Source: Acidisphaera sp035272265
GTDB lineage: Bacteria > Pseudomonadota > Alphaproteobacteria > Acetobacterales > Acetobacteraceae
Length of the DNA: 13,764 nt
Direction of reading: 5' to 3'
NCBI GenBank assembly: GCA_035272265.1
Contig: DATEQV010000399.1
Span: 1 to 13,764 of the forward strand
Shown: positions 1-7,687 of the stretch, piece by piece
Layout of the letters: every line of letters starts with the position of its first letter
Position numbering within the stretch: position 1 is the first letter of the stretch
The notes under the pieces: generated by a model
Database searches by the model: none
What the model was told of the DNA's origin: nothing
What the model saw: the letters and a program-made list of their open reading frames with translations, nothing else
Position numbers and translations under genes: made by a program

Positions 1-1718
1 TGGAGTGCTGGGGCGGCGCGACCTTCGATGTAGCCATGCGGTTCCTGAACGAAGACCCGTGGGAACGGCTGGCGCTGATCCGCGAGGCGGTGCCGAACAT
101 CCTGCTGCAGATGCTGCTGCGCGGGTCCAACGCGGTCGGCTACACCAACTACCCCGACAACGTGGTGCGGCATTTCGTCAGGACGGCCGCGGATGCCGGG
201 ATGGACGTCTTCCGCATCTTCGACTGCCTCAACTGGGTCGACAACATGCGCGTCTCGATCGACGCGGTGGTGGAGGCCGGCAAGCTGGCCGAGGGCGCGG
301 TCTGCTACACCGGCGACATCCTCGATCCGTCCCGCAGCAAGTATGCGCTGCGGTATTATGTCGATCTGGCAAAGGAGCTCGAGCGCGCGGGTTGCCATGT
401 TCTCGCGATCAAGGACATGGCCGGGCTGCTGAAGCCGCGCGCGGCGCGGCTGCTCGTCACCGCGCTGAAGGCCGAGGTCGGACTGCCGATCCATCTGCAC
501 ACCCACGACACGTCCGGCATCGCGTCTGGCAGCATCCTTGCGGCGGGCCTCGCCGGTGTGGACGCCGTCGATCTGGCGATGGATTCGATGTCGGGCCTGA
601 CCTCGCAGCCGTGCCTGGGCTCGGTCGTCGAGGCGCTGCGCCACGACGAGCGCGACACCGGCCTCGATGCCGGCGTGATCTGCGACCTCAGCGTGTACTG
701 GGAAGCGGTGCGGGCGCAGTACGCCGCGTTCGAGAGCGACCTGAAGGCGGGCGCATCCGAGGTCTATCTGCACGAGATGCCCGGCGGCCAGTTCACCAAC
801 CTCAAGGAGCAGGCGCGCTCGCTCGGCCTGGATTCCCGCTGGCACGAGGTCGCGCGCGCCTACCGCGCCGCCAACGACCTGTTCGGCGACATCGTCAAGG
901 TCACGCCGTCGTCGAAGGTGGTGGGCGACATGGCGCTGATGATGGTGTCGCAGGACCTGTCGCCCGCCGACGTGCTCGATCCCGACCGCGAGATCGCCTT
1001 CCCCGCGTCGGTGGTCGAGATGCTGCACGGCGATCTCGGCCAGCCTCCCGGCGGCTGGCCGGAGGCGTTGCAGCGCAAGGCGCTGAAGGGCGCCGAGCCG
1101 ATCAGGGTGCGTCCCGGTTCGCTGCTGCCCGACGCAGATCTCGATGCGGAGCGCGCGAAGGTGGGGCGCATTCGCGGCGAGCCGGCGAGCGAGCAGGACC
1201 TCGCCAGCTACCTGATGTATCCGAAGGTGTTCAGCGACTTCGCGGGCACCAGCCGGAAGTATGGTCCGGTCTCGATCCTGCCGACCCCGGTTTATTTCTA
1301 CGGCATGCCGATCGGCAGCGAGATCACCGCGACGCTCGAGCGCGGCAAGTCCCTGGTCGTGCGGCTGCAGGCGGTGGGCGAGGTCGACGAGGAAGGCCAG
1401 CGCCGCGTCTTCTTCGAGCTCAACGGCCAGCCGCGTATCGTGCGCGTTCCCGATCGCGGCGCGGTGGCGTCGCTGCCGGCGCGGCGCAAGGCGGAGGAAG
1501 GCAACGACGCCCATCTGGCCGCCCCCATGTCCGGCTCGGTCTCGACCGTCGCGGTGCAGCAAGGCCAGTCGGTGAAGGCGGGCGACGTGCTGCTGACCAT
1601 CGAGGCGATGAAGATGGAGATGGCCCTGCGCTCGGCCCGGGACGGCACCGTGTCGCAGGTCCTCGTGCAGGCGGGCAGCCTGATCGAGGCCAAGGACCTG
1701 CTGATGACCCTGGTGTAG
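1..1718 (+). CDS. pyc: Pyruvate carboxylase, C-terminal half (5' end outside window)
   Basis: Biotin enzyme that carboxylates pyruvate to oxaloacetate in the cytoplasm (anaplerosis). The reading frame is already open at base 3 (ECWGGATFDVAMRFL), a hallmark of the carboxyltransferase domain, so the gene starts upstream; the ATG at 36 is internal. About 571 residues are present of the usual ~1150, so the biotin-carboxylase half is missing from the window. Visible in order: the carboxyltransferase barrel with FRIFDCLNW, the metal-site lysine of LAIKDMAG (411-413), the metal-binding HLH (492-500) and the catalytic threonine of GGQFTNLKEQ (795-797); the conserved PYC/OADA region around 1200-1320; and a C-terminal biotinyl domain with EAMKMEM, target lysine at 1611-1613, 34 residues from the end. 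All key residues seen are intact. Oxaloacetate decarboxylase alpha subunit is the alternative, but the ECWGGATFD-to-biotinyl layout is that of pyruvate carboxylase. Confidence 0.95.
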   Translation, partial: ECWGGATFDVAMRFLNEDPWERLALIREAVPNILLQMLLRGSNAVGYTNYPDNVVRHFVRTAADAGMDVFRIFDCLNWVDNMRVSIDAVVEAGKLAEGAVCYTGDILDPSRSKYALRYYVDLAKELERAGCHVLAIKDMAGLLKPRAARLLVTALKAEVGLPIHLHTHDTSGIASGSILAAGLAGVDAVDLAMDSMSGLTSQPCLGSVVEALRHDERDTGLDAGVICDLSVYWEAVRAQYAAFESDLKAGASEVYLHEMPGGQFTNLKEQARSLGLDSRWHEVARAYRAANDLFGDIVKVTPSSKVVGDMALMMVSQDLSPADVLDPDREIAFPASVVEMLHGDLGQPPGGWPEALQRKALKGAEPIRVRPGSLLPDADLDAERAKVGRIRGEPASEQDLASYLMYPKVFSDFAGTSRKYGPVSILPTPVYFYGMPIGSEITATLERGKSLVVRLQAVGEVDEEGQRRVFFELNGQPRIVRVPDRGAVASLPARRKAEEGNDAHLAAPMSGSVSTVAVQQGQSVKAGDVLLTIEAMKMEMALRSARDGTVSQVLVQAGSLIEAKDLLMTLV

Positions 1719-1771
1719 GGCGACCGTTCCCACGCGTTCGCCTGCCTGGAGCGAGGCACCACCCGGTCGCG

Positions 1772-1800
1772 TTGACAGGATCAAGGCCGCCGCGCCACAC
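1772..1800 (+). promoter_or_regulatory. Weak candidate promoter upstream of dapD
   Basis: The 108-bp spacer between pyc and dapD contains a perfect TTGACA at 1772-1777. Seventeen bases further on, only CCACAC (1795-1800) occupies the -10 position, which is a poor match. The spacing is right and the spacer is the only sizeable gap on the plus strand, so a dap promoter here is plausible, but read-through from pyc is equally possible. I see no convincing terminator after pyc. Confidence 0.25.
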
Positions 1801-1826
1801 CCACCCCCTCGCCGGGAGACGCACGC

Positions 1827-2666
1827 ATGCACGCGCAGGAGTTGCAACCCGCCATCGAGGCGCTGTGGGACCGCCGCGACACGCTCAATCCCGCCAACGC
1901 CGGCCAGGCGCGCGCCGAGATCGAGACGGTGCTGGCGGCGCTCGACGACGGCGCGGTGCGCGTGGCGGAGCCCGGCCCGTCCGGCTGGACGGTGAACGAG
2001 TGGCTGAAGAAGGCGGTCCTGCTGTCCTTCCGCATCACCGACAGCGGGCGCATGGACGGCCCCGGCGGCGCGCCTGTGTACGACAAGGTGCCGATGAAGT
2101 TCGCCGGCTGGGGCGACAACCGCTTTCGCGAGGCCGGCTTCCGCGCCGTCCCCGGCGCCGTGGTGCGCCGCTCGGCCTACATCGCGCCGGGCGTCGTGCT
2201 GATGCCGTGCTTCGTCAACGTCGGCGCCCATGTCGGCCGCGGCACCATGATCGACACCTGGGCCACCGTCGGGTCGTGCGCGCAGATCGGTGCGAACTGC
2301 CACATCAGCGGCGGCGCCGGCATCGGCGGCGTGCTCGAACCTCTCCAGGCCGCCCCCGTCATCATCGAGGACGACTGCTTCATCGGCGCGCGCTCCGAAG
2401 TCGCCGAAGGCGTCATCGTCGAGCGCGGCAGCGTGCTGTCGATGGGCGTCTTCCTCGGCGCGTCCACGAAAATCGTCGACCGCGCCACCGGCGAGGTGTT
2501 CATGGGCCGCGTGCCGGCCTACTCCGTCGTCGTCCCCGGCGCGCTGCCCGGCAAGCCGTTGCCGGACGGCTCGCCCGGCCCGTCGCTCGCCTGCGCGGTG
2601 ATCGTCAAGCGCGTCGACGAACGCACGCGCGCGAAGACCTCCGTCAACGAACTGCTGCGCGATTGA
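1827..2666 (+). CDS. dapD: 2,3,4,5-tetrahydropyridine-2,6-dicarboxylate N-succinyltransferase
   Basis: Transfers succinyl from succinyl-CoA to tetrahydrodipicolinate, the first committed step of the succinylase branch of diaminopimelate/lysine synthesis; cytoplasmic. The 279-residue product is close to the family length (E. coli about 274). The N-terminal helical domain (MHAQELQPAIEALWDRR) leads to the family stretch WLKKAVLLSFRI. Residues about 110-230 form a left-handed beta-helix of hexapeptide repeats, with the diagnostic segments FVNVGAHVG, MIDTWATVGSCAQIG and HISGGAGIGGVLEPLQA. The start is supported by GGGAG at 1814-1818, 8 bp before the ATG. The TGA stop overlaps the dapE start by 4 bp, so the two are translationally coupled. 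Nothing looks broken. Confidence 0.97.
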   Translation: MHAQELQPAIEALWDRRDTLNPANAGQARAEIETVLAALDDGAVRVAEPGPSGWTVNEWLKKAVLLSFRITDSGRMDGPGGAPVYDKVPMKFAGWGDNRFREAGFRAVPGAVVRRSAYIAPGVVLMPCFVNVGAHVGRGTMIDTWATVGSCAQIGANCHISGGAGIGGVLEPLQAAPVIIEDDCFIGARSEVAEGVIVERGSVLSMGVFLGASTKIVDRATGEVFMGRVPAYSVVVPGALPGKPLPDGSPGPSLACAVIVKRVDERTRAKTSVNELLRD

Positions 2667-3784
2667 ACCTGCTCGATCCCCTCGACGTCGCCCAGGCGCT
2701 GATCCGCGCGCCGTCGGTGACACCTGTGGACGCCGGCGCGCAGGACGTGCTCGCGCAGGCGCTGACCGCGATGGGCTTCACCGTCCACCGCCTACGCTTC
2801 GGCGAGGTGGACAACTTTTTCGCCCGCGTCGGCGATGCCGGCCCGCATCTCTGCTTCGCCGGCCACACCGACGTCGTCCCTCCCGGCGAGGGCTGGCGCC
2901 ATCCGCCCTTCGCCGCCGAGGTCGAGGGCGGCGTCCTCTACGGCCGAGGTGCGACCGACATGAAGGGCGGTGTGGCCGCCTTCACCTCCGCCGTCGCCCA
3001 GCACCTCACATCGGGCCCCCCGCGCGGCTCGATCAGCCTGCTGATTACCGGCGACGAAGAGGGCGATGCTGTCGACGGCACCACTAGGGTGCTCGACTGG
3101 ATGGCGGCGCACGGCCAGCGCCCCGACTTCTGCATCGTCGGCGAGCCGACCTGCCGCGTGCGCCTCGGCGACACGGTGAAGATCGGCCGGCGCGGCAGCA
3201 TGGACGTCCGCATCACCGTGCGCGGCATCCAGGGCCACTCGGCCTATCCGCAGAAGGCCGACAACCCGGTGCATCGCCTCGTGCGCGCGCTCGCCGAGCT
3301 GATCGCCGAACCGCTGGACGCCGGCAGCGCGTGGTTCGAGCCGACCTCGCTGCAGCTGACGAGCGTGGACGTCGGCAACAAGGCCAGCAACGTGATCCCC
3401 GGCGCGGCGCACGCAAGGCTGAACATCCGCTTCAACGACCATCACAGCAGCGCGTCGCTGACCGAGCACCTGCGCCGCGTGCTGGCCGCGCACGCGCCCG
3501 ACCACGACCTCGATGTGAACGTCAGCGGCGAGTGGTTCCTGACCAAGCCCGGCCCGGGCGTCGACACGCTCGCCGCCGCGATCGAGCAGGCCACTGGTGT
3601 GCGTCCCTCGCTGGAAACCGGCGGCGGCACGTCGGACGCGCGCTTCATCGCGCGCCTGTGCCCGGTCGCCGAGTTCGGCGGCGTCGGCCTGACGATGCAC
3701 AAGGTCGACGAGTGCGTGCCGGTGGACGAATTGCGCGCGCTCGCCGCCGCCTACCGCGCCATCATCGCCGCCTTCCTGCCGTGA
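2663..3784 (+). CDS. dapE: Succinyl-diaminopimelate desuccinylase, TTG start
   Basis: Di-zinc M20 peptidase-family enzyme that hydrolyses N-succinyl-LL-diaminopimelate to LL-diaminopimelate and succinate. I place the start at the TTG (2663-2665), which overlaps the dapD stop as TTGA. It gives 373 residues, matching DapE length, and keeps the conserved N-terminus (LLDPLDVAQALIRAPSVTP); later GTG/ATG codons would remove it. The full active site is visible: metal His68 in FAGHTDVVPPG, bridging Asp99 in YGRGATDMKGG, catalytic and metal Glu132/Glu133 in TGDEEG, Glu161 in VGEPT, and His346 in MHKVDECVP. The dimerisation domain (RRGSMDVRITVRGIQGHSAYPQ) lies between them. No Shine-Dalgarno sequence is evident, so translation probably depends on dapD. 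The frame stays open far upstream through pyc and dapD, but that extension is a shadow of those genes. Confidence 0.95.
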   Translation: MNLLDPLDVAQALIRAPSVTPVDAGAQDVLAQALTAMGFTVHRLRFGEVDNFFARVGDAGPHLCFAGHTDVVPPGEGWRHPPFAAEVEGGVLYGRGATDMKGGVAAFTSAVAQHLTSGPPRGSISLLITGDEEGDAVDGTTRVLDWMAAHGQRPDFCIVGEPTCRVRLGDTVKIGRRGSMDVRITVRGIQGHSAYPQKADNPVHRLVRALAELIAEPLDAGSAWFEPTSLQLTSVDVGNKASNVIPGAAHARLNIRFNDHHSSASLTEHLRRVLAAHAPDHDLDVNVSGEWFLTKPGPGVDTLAAAIEQATGVRPSLETGGGTSDARFIARLCPVAEFGGVGLTMHKVDECVPVDELRALAAAYRAIIAAFLP

Positions 3785-4386
3785 GCGGGCCGCCGCGAGG
3801 CGCGGGGCAGGTGCCGCCCGCCGTCCGGATCCTGCGCGCCATGGCGCTGTGCGCGCGCGGCCGCGCCGAGGGCATCGCCATGTTCGGCGACACGCCCGCC
3901 GCCTTCCTCGCCAGCCTCGCGCCGCTGATCGCGTTTCCGCTGGTCGCCACGCTGACCTCGATCACCGCGCATGGCGGCGGCGCGCAGTCGCTGTCGGATC
4001 TGGTGGTGTTCCTGCAGGCGTTCGACGCGCTGCTGGCGTTGCCGGTGGTGTCGCACGCGCTGGCGCGCTGGTGGGGGCGCGAGGAGGCGTGGCTGCGCTA
4101 CGCCACCGCCGCGAACTGGTGCCACTGGCTGCTCGAAGTGGCGTTCATGGTGGCGATCTTCGCCGCCGCCGTGCTCGCGGCCTTCGGCCTGCCGGGCAAC
4201 CTCCTGCTCGGGCCATTCCTGCTGGCCGCGGCGGCGTACAGCCTGTGGCTGCAGTTCTTCCTCGCCCGCCGCGGACTGGGGCTGCGCCGCGGCCGCGCGT
4301 GGCTGTTGGTGATCGTCGGCAACGTCATCGCGGCGATGCTGATCGCGGGACCGGCGCTGCTGCGCGGCCAGGACGCGATGGTGTGA
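3781..4386 (+). CDS. Small multi-pass membrane protein of unknown function (paralogue A)
   Basis: I do not recognise a named family. The 201-residue product has about five hydrophobic segments (roughly 41-60, 77-95, 115-136, 141-162, 173-192), so it is an inner-membrane protein with no enzymatic motif I can name. The GTG at 3781 overlaps the dapE stop (GTGA), which implies coupled translation. An ATG at 3841 is the alternative, but it leaves only four residues before the conserved ARGRAEG block, whereas the downstream paralogue has 17. The protein is clearly related to the next gene: both carry RGRAEG near the N-terminus, an RY-A-x-NWC segment in the middle, and SLWL-x-x-F-x-AR near the end. 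The pair probably arose by tandem duplication. Position suggests co-transcription with dapDE; no functional link to lysine synthesis can be shown. Confidence 0.8.
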   Translation: MSGPPRGAGQVPPAVRILRAMALCARGRAEGIAMFGDTPAAFLASLAPLIAFPLVATLTSITAHGGGAQSLSDLVVFLQAFDALLALPVVSHALARWWGREEAWLRYATAANWCHWLLEVAFMVAIFAAAVLAAFGLPGNLLLGPFLLAAAAYSLWLQFFLARRGLGLRRGRAWLLVIVGNVIAAMLIAGPALLRGQDAMV

Positions 4387-4396
4387 GCCCTCGCAC

Positions 4397-4981
4397 ATGA
4401 GCACTGGAAGCGCGGTCACGAACGGCCTGCAGGGTGCGTTGCTGCTGGCGCGCGGCCGGGCCGAGGGGCTGCGCTTCATCGCACCCGACCGCGCCTTCGC
4501 GGCCCGGAGCTTCTGGGCGATCGCGTTGTGCATCCCTGGCGACCTGTTCCTGATGCTCACCGACTGGGCGAAGGCCGGCATCCCGCCGTCGATCGAGCTG
4601 CCGCCCGACACCGGCCATGTCGTCGGCCTGCGTCTGACGACGTTCCTGGTCGGCTGGCTGGCGTTCGCCGTGCTGTCGCACGGTCTGGTGGCGGCGCTGG
4701 AGCGGGGCGAACTGTGGGCGCGCTACATCGCCGCCTGGAACTGGTGCAACGTCGTGCAGCAGTTGCTGCTGGTCGCGGTCGGCGCGATCGCGCTGGTCGG
4801 TGTGCCCGATGTGGTGACGGAGACGCTGGATCTGGCGGTGTTCGGCTGGTCGCTCTGGCTGGAGTGGTTCACCGCGCGCCACGCGCTGCGGCTGGGCGGG
4901 CTGGCGGCGGCGAGCGTGGTTGGGCTGGACGTGCTGATCGGCTGGTTCCTTGCCACGGTTACCGTCGTGGGCGGCAGCTAG
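4397..4981 (+). CDS. Small multi-pass membrane protein of unknown function (paralogue B)
   Basis: The 194-residue inner-membrane protein has about five hydrophobic segments (roughly 37-54, 81-101, 113-136, 143-160, 168-190). It shares landmarks with the gene just upstream: RGRAEG at 19-24, NWC at 115-117 and SLWLEWFTAR at 152-161. Divergence is otherwise high, so any duplication is old. The ATG at 4397 lies 10 bp after the preceding stop with no clear Shine-Dalgarno sequence, consistent with the last gene of a pyc/dap-linked transcription unit. It ends 18 bp from the stop of the convergent substrate-binding protein gene. I do not know its function. The repeated acidic/basic N-terminal block and the central Trp-Cys motif are the residues most worth comparing with homologues. 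Confidence 0.8.
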   Translation: MSTGSAVTNGLQGALLLARGRAEGLRFIAPDRAFAARSFWAIALCIPGDLFLMLTDWAKAGIPPSIELPPDTGHVVGLRLTTFLVGWLAFAVLSHGLVAALERGELWARYIAAWNWCNVVQQLLLVAVGAIALVGVPDVVTETLDLAVFGWSLWLEWFTARHALRLGGLAAASVVGLDVLIGWFLATVTVVGGS

Positions 4982-5007
4982 TAGCGTGTCGTGCCGCAAC
5001 TACGGCA
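4971..5007. terminator. Possible hairpins at the convergent gene junction
   Basis: Two alternative stems overlap the 18-bp gap between the converging stops. GCGGCA (4971-4976) can pair with TGCCGC (4992-4997). TGCCG (4992-4996) can instead pair with CGGCA (5003-5007) around a 6-base loop. Neither is followed by a T-run on either strand, so intrinsic termination is uncertain; they may just reflect high GC content. Confidence 0.25.
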
Positions 5008-6202
5008 GTGACGGCTGTGCGGTCGCGTACTGGCTCGGCCAGAGCGTATGCAGCACACCGTCCTTCCAGCCGACCAGCAGTGGCACGATGTCCTTGTTCT
5101 GGCCGTTTTCGGCGAACTGGATGCGCCCGCCCGGAAGGATGGCCGGCATGTCGATCGCCGCGATCGCATCGCGGATCTTCTTTGGATCGTCGCTCGCGGC
5201 GTTCTCCAGCGCCTGCCCGATCAGCAGCCCGATCGCGTAGCCCTCGCCGGCCTCCTGCGGCACCAGCGGCTCCGACGGATACGCCTTCTTGTATGCCGCA
5301 TCGAACTCCGCGACGCCCTTGATCGGCAGGTCGCTGTTCCACGCGACCGTGCCCATCAGGTTGTCCGCCTGCTTTCCCAGCGCTTCGGGGATCGCCTTGA
5401 CCGTGACACCGGACCCGCTGCCTATTAGCGGCGCCATGATGCCGAGGTTGCGCAGCGCGCGCGCCGTCAGGATCGTGTCGTCCGTAAACAGGTTGAGGAT
5501 GATGACCTGCGGGTTGCTCTGCCGCAGCGGCGCGATCACCGGCGTCGGGTCGGTGATCGGCGAGGGCAGTGCCGCCGACGCCACCACGTCGATGCCGCGC
5601 TTCTTGGCCAAGTCGAGATACGCCGAGCCGATCGCCTGGCTGTTGGCATCCGACCCGTAGAACACGGCCAGCCGCTTGACCGGCTCGTGCTTCAGCGTCT
5701 GGTACAGCTCGGCGATGTCGTCCAGCCCGGCGGCCGACAGGACGCTCGACTGCGGCGGGATCTTGAACGTGTATTTGTAGCCCTTCGACACGATGGAGTC
5801 GGCGTACGACGTGGTGATGATCGGCACCTCGGCGCGCTCCGCCTCCAGCTGTGCGGCGAGCGTCATGGTGCTGACATGCGCGCCGACGAGCACGCTGGCA
5901 TGATCCTCGGTGATCAGCCGGCGAGTCACGCTGGCCGCCTGGGCCGGCTTGTCGCTCGACGTGTCGGCCGGACTCAGTTTCAGCTTCCGGCCCTGCAACG
6001 CCTTGATGCCGCCGCCGGCGTTGATCTCGTCGACCGCGATGCGCAGCCCGTTGACCACCTGGCGGCCGCCTTCGCCGTAGCCCCCGCTGAGCGCGTTGGG
6101 CGCACCGACGACAATGTCGGCGCCTTGCGCGCGTGCGGAGACGGACCGCAGCGCGAGTGCTGCCGCGCCGAGTGCCAGTGCCGAGCGTCGATTCAAGATC
6201 AT
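5000..6202 (-). CDS. Periplasmic substrate-binding protein of a HAAT (Liv-type) ABC importer
   Basis: Captures the importer's ligand in the periplasm and delivers it to the LivH/LivM-type permeases. The 400-residue product fits the Peripla_BP_6 (type I fold) branched-chain amino-acid binding family: ADIVVGAPNALSG at the start of the mature protein, GGIKALQGRKLKL, and VSTMTLAAQLEAERAEVPII. The N-terminus (MILNRRSALALGAAALALRS) is a signal peptide with a twin arginine at 5-6, hydrophobic core and likely cleavage after ARA (residue 25). Tat export is possible because RR precedes the core, but the motif is imperfect. A strong GGAAGGAAA lies 5 bp before the ATG. It is the last gene of the operon, 34 bp after the LivF-type ATPase. 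The ligand is unknown; family members bind amino acids, amides, aromatic acids and other carboxylates. Confidence 0.92.
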   Translation of the reverse strand: MILNRRSALALGAAALALRSVSARAQGADIVVGAPNALSGGYGEGGRQVVNGLRIAVDEINAGGGIKALQGRKLKLSPADTSSDKPAQAASVTRRLITEDHASVLVGAHVSTMTLAAQLEAERAEVPIITTSYADSIVSKGYKYTFKIPPQSSVLSAAGLDDIAELYQTLKHEPVKRLAVFYGSDANSQAIGSAYLDLAKKRGIDVVASAALPSPITDPTPVIAPLRQSNPQVIILNLFTDDTILTARALRNLGIMAPLIGSGSGVTVKAIPEALGKQADNLMGTVAWNSDLPIKGVAEFDAAYKKAYPSEPLVPQEAGEGYAIGLLIGQALENAASDDPKKIRDAIAAIDMPAILPGGRIQFAENGQNKDIVPLLVGWKDGVLHTLWPSQYATAQPSLP

Positions 6203-6236
6203 GTCGTTTCCTTCCGTGATGCAGGCCGGAGCGCGG

Positions 6237-6944
6237 TCACAGTCCGAGATAGGCGCGGCGTACGAAGCCGGAATCCGTCAGCGCTTCGCGGTCGCCGCTG
6301 AGCACGACCTCGCCGGTCGTCAGCACCAAGCCGCGCGTGGCCAGGTCGAGACAGATCGCGTTCTGCTCGACCAGCAGGATCGCCATGCCGCTGCGGCTGA
6401 TCAGGGCCAGCCGGTCGAACACGAGCTCGGTCATCACCGGCGACAGGCCCAGCGAGGGCTCGTCGAGCATCAGCAGCTTCGGCGCGATCATCAGCGCGCG
6501 CCCGATCGCCAGCATCTGCTGCTCGCCGCCGCTCATCGTCGCGGCGTTCTGGCCGCGGCGTTCGGCCAGCCGCGGAAACAGCTCGTAGACGTGGCCGATC
6601 GCCTGCGACAGCGGCATCGAATTGCGGCTCGGGATGTAGCTGACGGTCAGGTTCTCCTGCACCGTCAGGTTCGGGAACACGCGCCGCCCCTCCGGCACAT
6701 GCGCGATCCCGTGCGCTGCGATCTCGTGCGGGCGCAGCCCGAGCAGCGACTGTCCGCCGCTCGAGACCTCGCCTGCCCGCGGCGCGACCAGACCGGAGAT
6801 GCACCGCAGAATGCTCGTCTTGCCCGCACCATTGGCGCCGAGCAGCACGAACACCTCGCCCTCCTGCACGGACAACGACACGCCGTGCACGGCGAGGAAG
6901 TCGCCGTAGGCAATGCGCAGATTGGTGATCGTGAGCAGCGTCAT
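6237..6944 (-). CDS. livF: HAAT ABC transporter ATP-binding protein, LivF type
   Basis: One of two cytoplasmic ATPases that power the importer. The 235-residue product has Walker A GANGAGKT (36-43), Q-loop region around PEGRRVFPNLTVQENL, ABC signature MSGGEQQ (137-143), Walker B LLMLDEP (157-163) and a C-terminal H-loop replaced by the usual LivF-type VEQN. GLRPHEIAAHGI is typical of LivF rather than LivG. Its ATG overlaps the preceding livG stop (ATGA, 4 bp). The gene name reflects the family, not proven leucine transport. Confidence 0.93.
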   Translation of the reverse strand: MTLLTITNLRIAYGDFLAVHGVSLSVQEGEVFVLLGANGAGKTSILRCISGLVAPRAGEVSSGGQSLLGLRPHEIAAHGIAHVPEGRRVFPNLTVQENLTVSYIPSRNSMPLSQAIGHVYELFPRLAERRGQNAATMSGGEQQMLAIGRALMIAPKLLMLDEPSLGLSPVMTELVFDRLALISRSGMAILLVEQNAICLDLATRGLVLTTGEVVLSGDREALTDSGFVRRAYLGL

Positions 6945-7687
6945 GCGAGACCGTGCGGCCGGCTGCCGAGATAGGCTTCGATGACCACCGGATCGCGCGC
7001 CACCTCGGCCGGCGGCCCGTCGGCGATCAGCGTGCCGGTCTTGAGCACGATCAGCCTTGCGGCCATGGCGACGACCACCGGCATGACGTGCTCGACGACG
7101 ATGATCGTCAGGCCGCGGCCGCGGTTGATGCCGAGGATCTCCTCGACCAGTTCGTCGGCCTCGTCGCGCGTCAGTCCCGACAGGCTCTCGTCGAGCATCA
7201 GCAGCGTGCAGCCGCCGGCGATGGCGCGGCCGATCTCCACCTTCTTGCGGTCGGCCAGCGTGATCTCGGGCGGCCGACGCCGCGCCTGCGCGGTGAGTCG
7301 CATCCGCGTCAGCACCGACTGTACCTCGTCCTGCCACCGCCCCGGTTCCGGCAGGCACTGCATGGCGGCCACCGCGATGTTCTGCTCGACGGTCAGGCTG
7401 TTGAACAGCCGCACCTTCTGGAACGTACGCGCCATCCCGGCCCGCCTGCGCGCAAACGCAGGCAGCTTCGTGATGTCCTTGCCGAAGAAACGGATGCTCC
7501 CGCTGCTCGGCGCGATGTTGCCGCTGATCACCTCAAACATGGTGGACTTGCCGGCGCCGTTCGGCCCGACCAGCCCGACGACCTCGCCCTGCGTGACGGC
7601 GAACGAGACGTCGCTCAACGCCTGCAGCCCGCCGAACCGCCGGCCGACGCCGCTGAGCTCGAGCACCGGTGACGCCGCCGCCGTCAT
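6941..7687 (-). CDS. livG: HAAT ABC transporter ATP-binding protein, LivG type, atypical signature motif
   Basis: Second cytoplasmic ATPase of the importer, 248 residues. Walker A is GPNGAGKS (41-48), the Q-loop region is ARTFQKVRLFNSLTVEQN, Walker B is LLMLDE (162-167), the H-loop is VVEHVM, and the tail DPVVIEAYLGS is the LivG-type C-terminus. The ABC signature, normally LSGGQ or LSYGQQ, reads TLADRK (143-148), and Walker B is followed by SLSGL instead of PxxGL. From memory, a TLxxRK form recurs in a subset of HAAT LivG proteins, so it may be a subfamily trait and not damage. The start ATG overlaps the livM stop by 4 bp and is preceded by a G-rich stretch (GGGGGCG). The frame remains open far upstream opposite livM, but the GGVGRRFGG-type LivG N-terminus begins here. 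Confidence 0.92.
   Translation of the reverse strand: MTAAASPVLELSGVGRRFGGLQALSDVSFAVTQGEVVGLVGPNGAGKSTMFEVISGNIAPSSGSIRFFGKDITKLPAFARRRAGMARTFQKVRLFNSLTVEQNIAVAAMQCLPEPGRWQDEVQSVLTRMRLTAQARRRPPEITLADRKKVEIGRAIAGGCTLLMLDESLSGLTRDEADELVEEILGINRGRGLTIIVVEHVMPVVVAMAARLIVLKTGTLIADGPPAEVARDPVVIEAYLGSRPHGLA

Noticed and set aside
1719..1770. Possible terminator hairpin after pyc
   Set aside because: Only short 4-5 bp pairings such as GGCGA/TCGCC with a large loop are present, with no T-run, so this is no more than expected in GC-rich DNA.
5..3784. A 1259-codon open frame running through pyc, dapD and dapE
   Set aside because: Only its last 373 codons, from TTG 2663, are DapE. The rest lies out of frame over the intact pyc and dapD genes and is rich in Arg/Ala/Gly, as expected for a GC-rich shadow frame.
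3841..3843. ATG as the start of the first membrane-protein gene
   Set aside because: It would leave only four residues before the ARGRAEG block that sits further in from the start in the paralogue. The GTG at 3781 overlapping the dapE stop fits better, though I cannot exclude the ATG.
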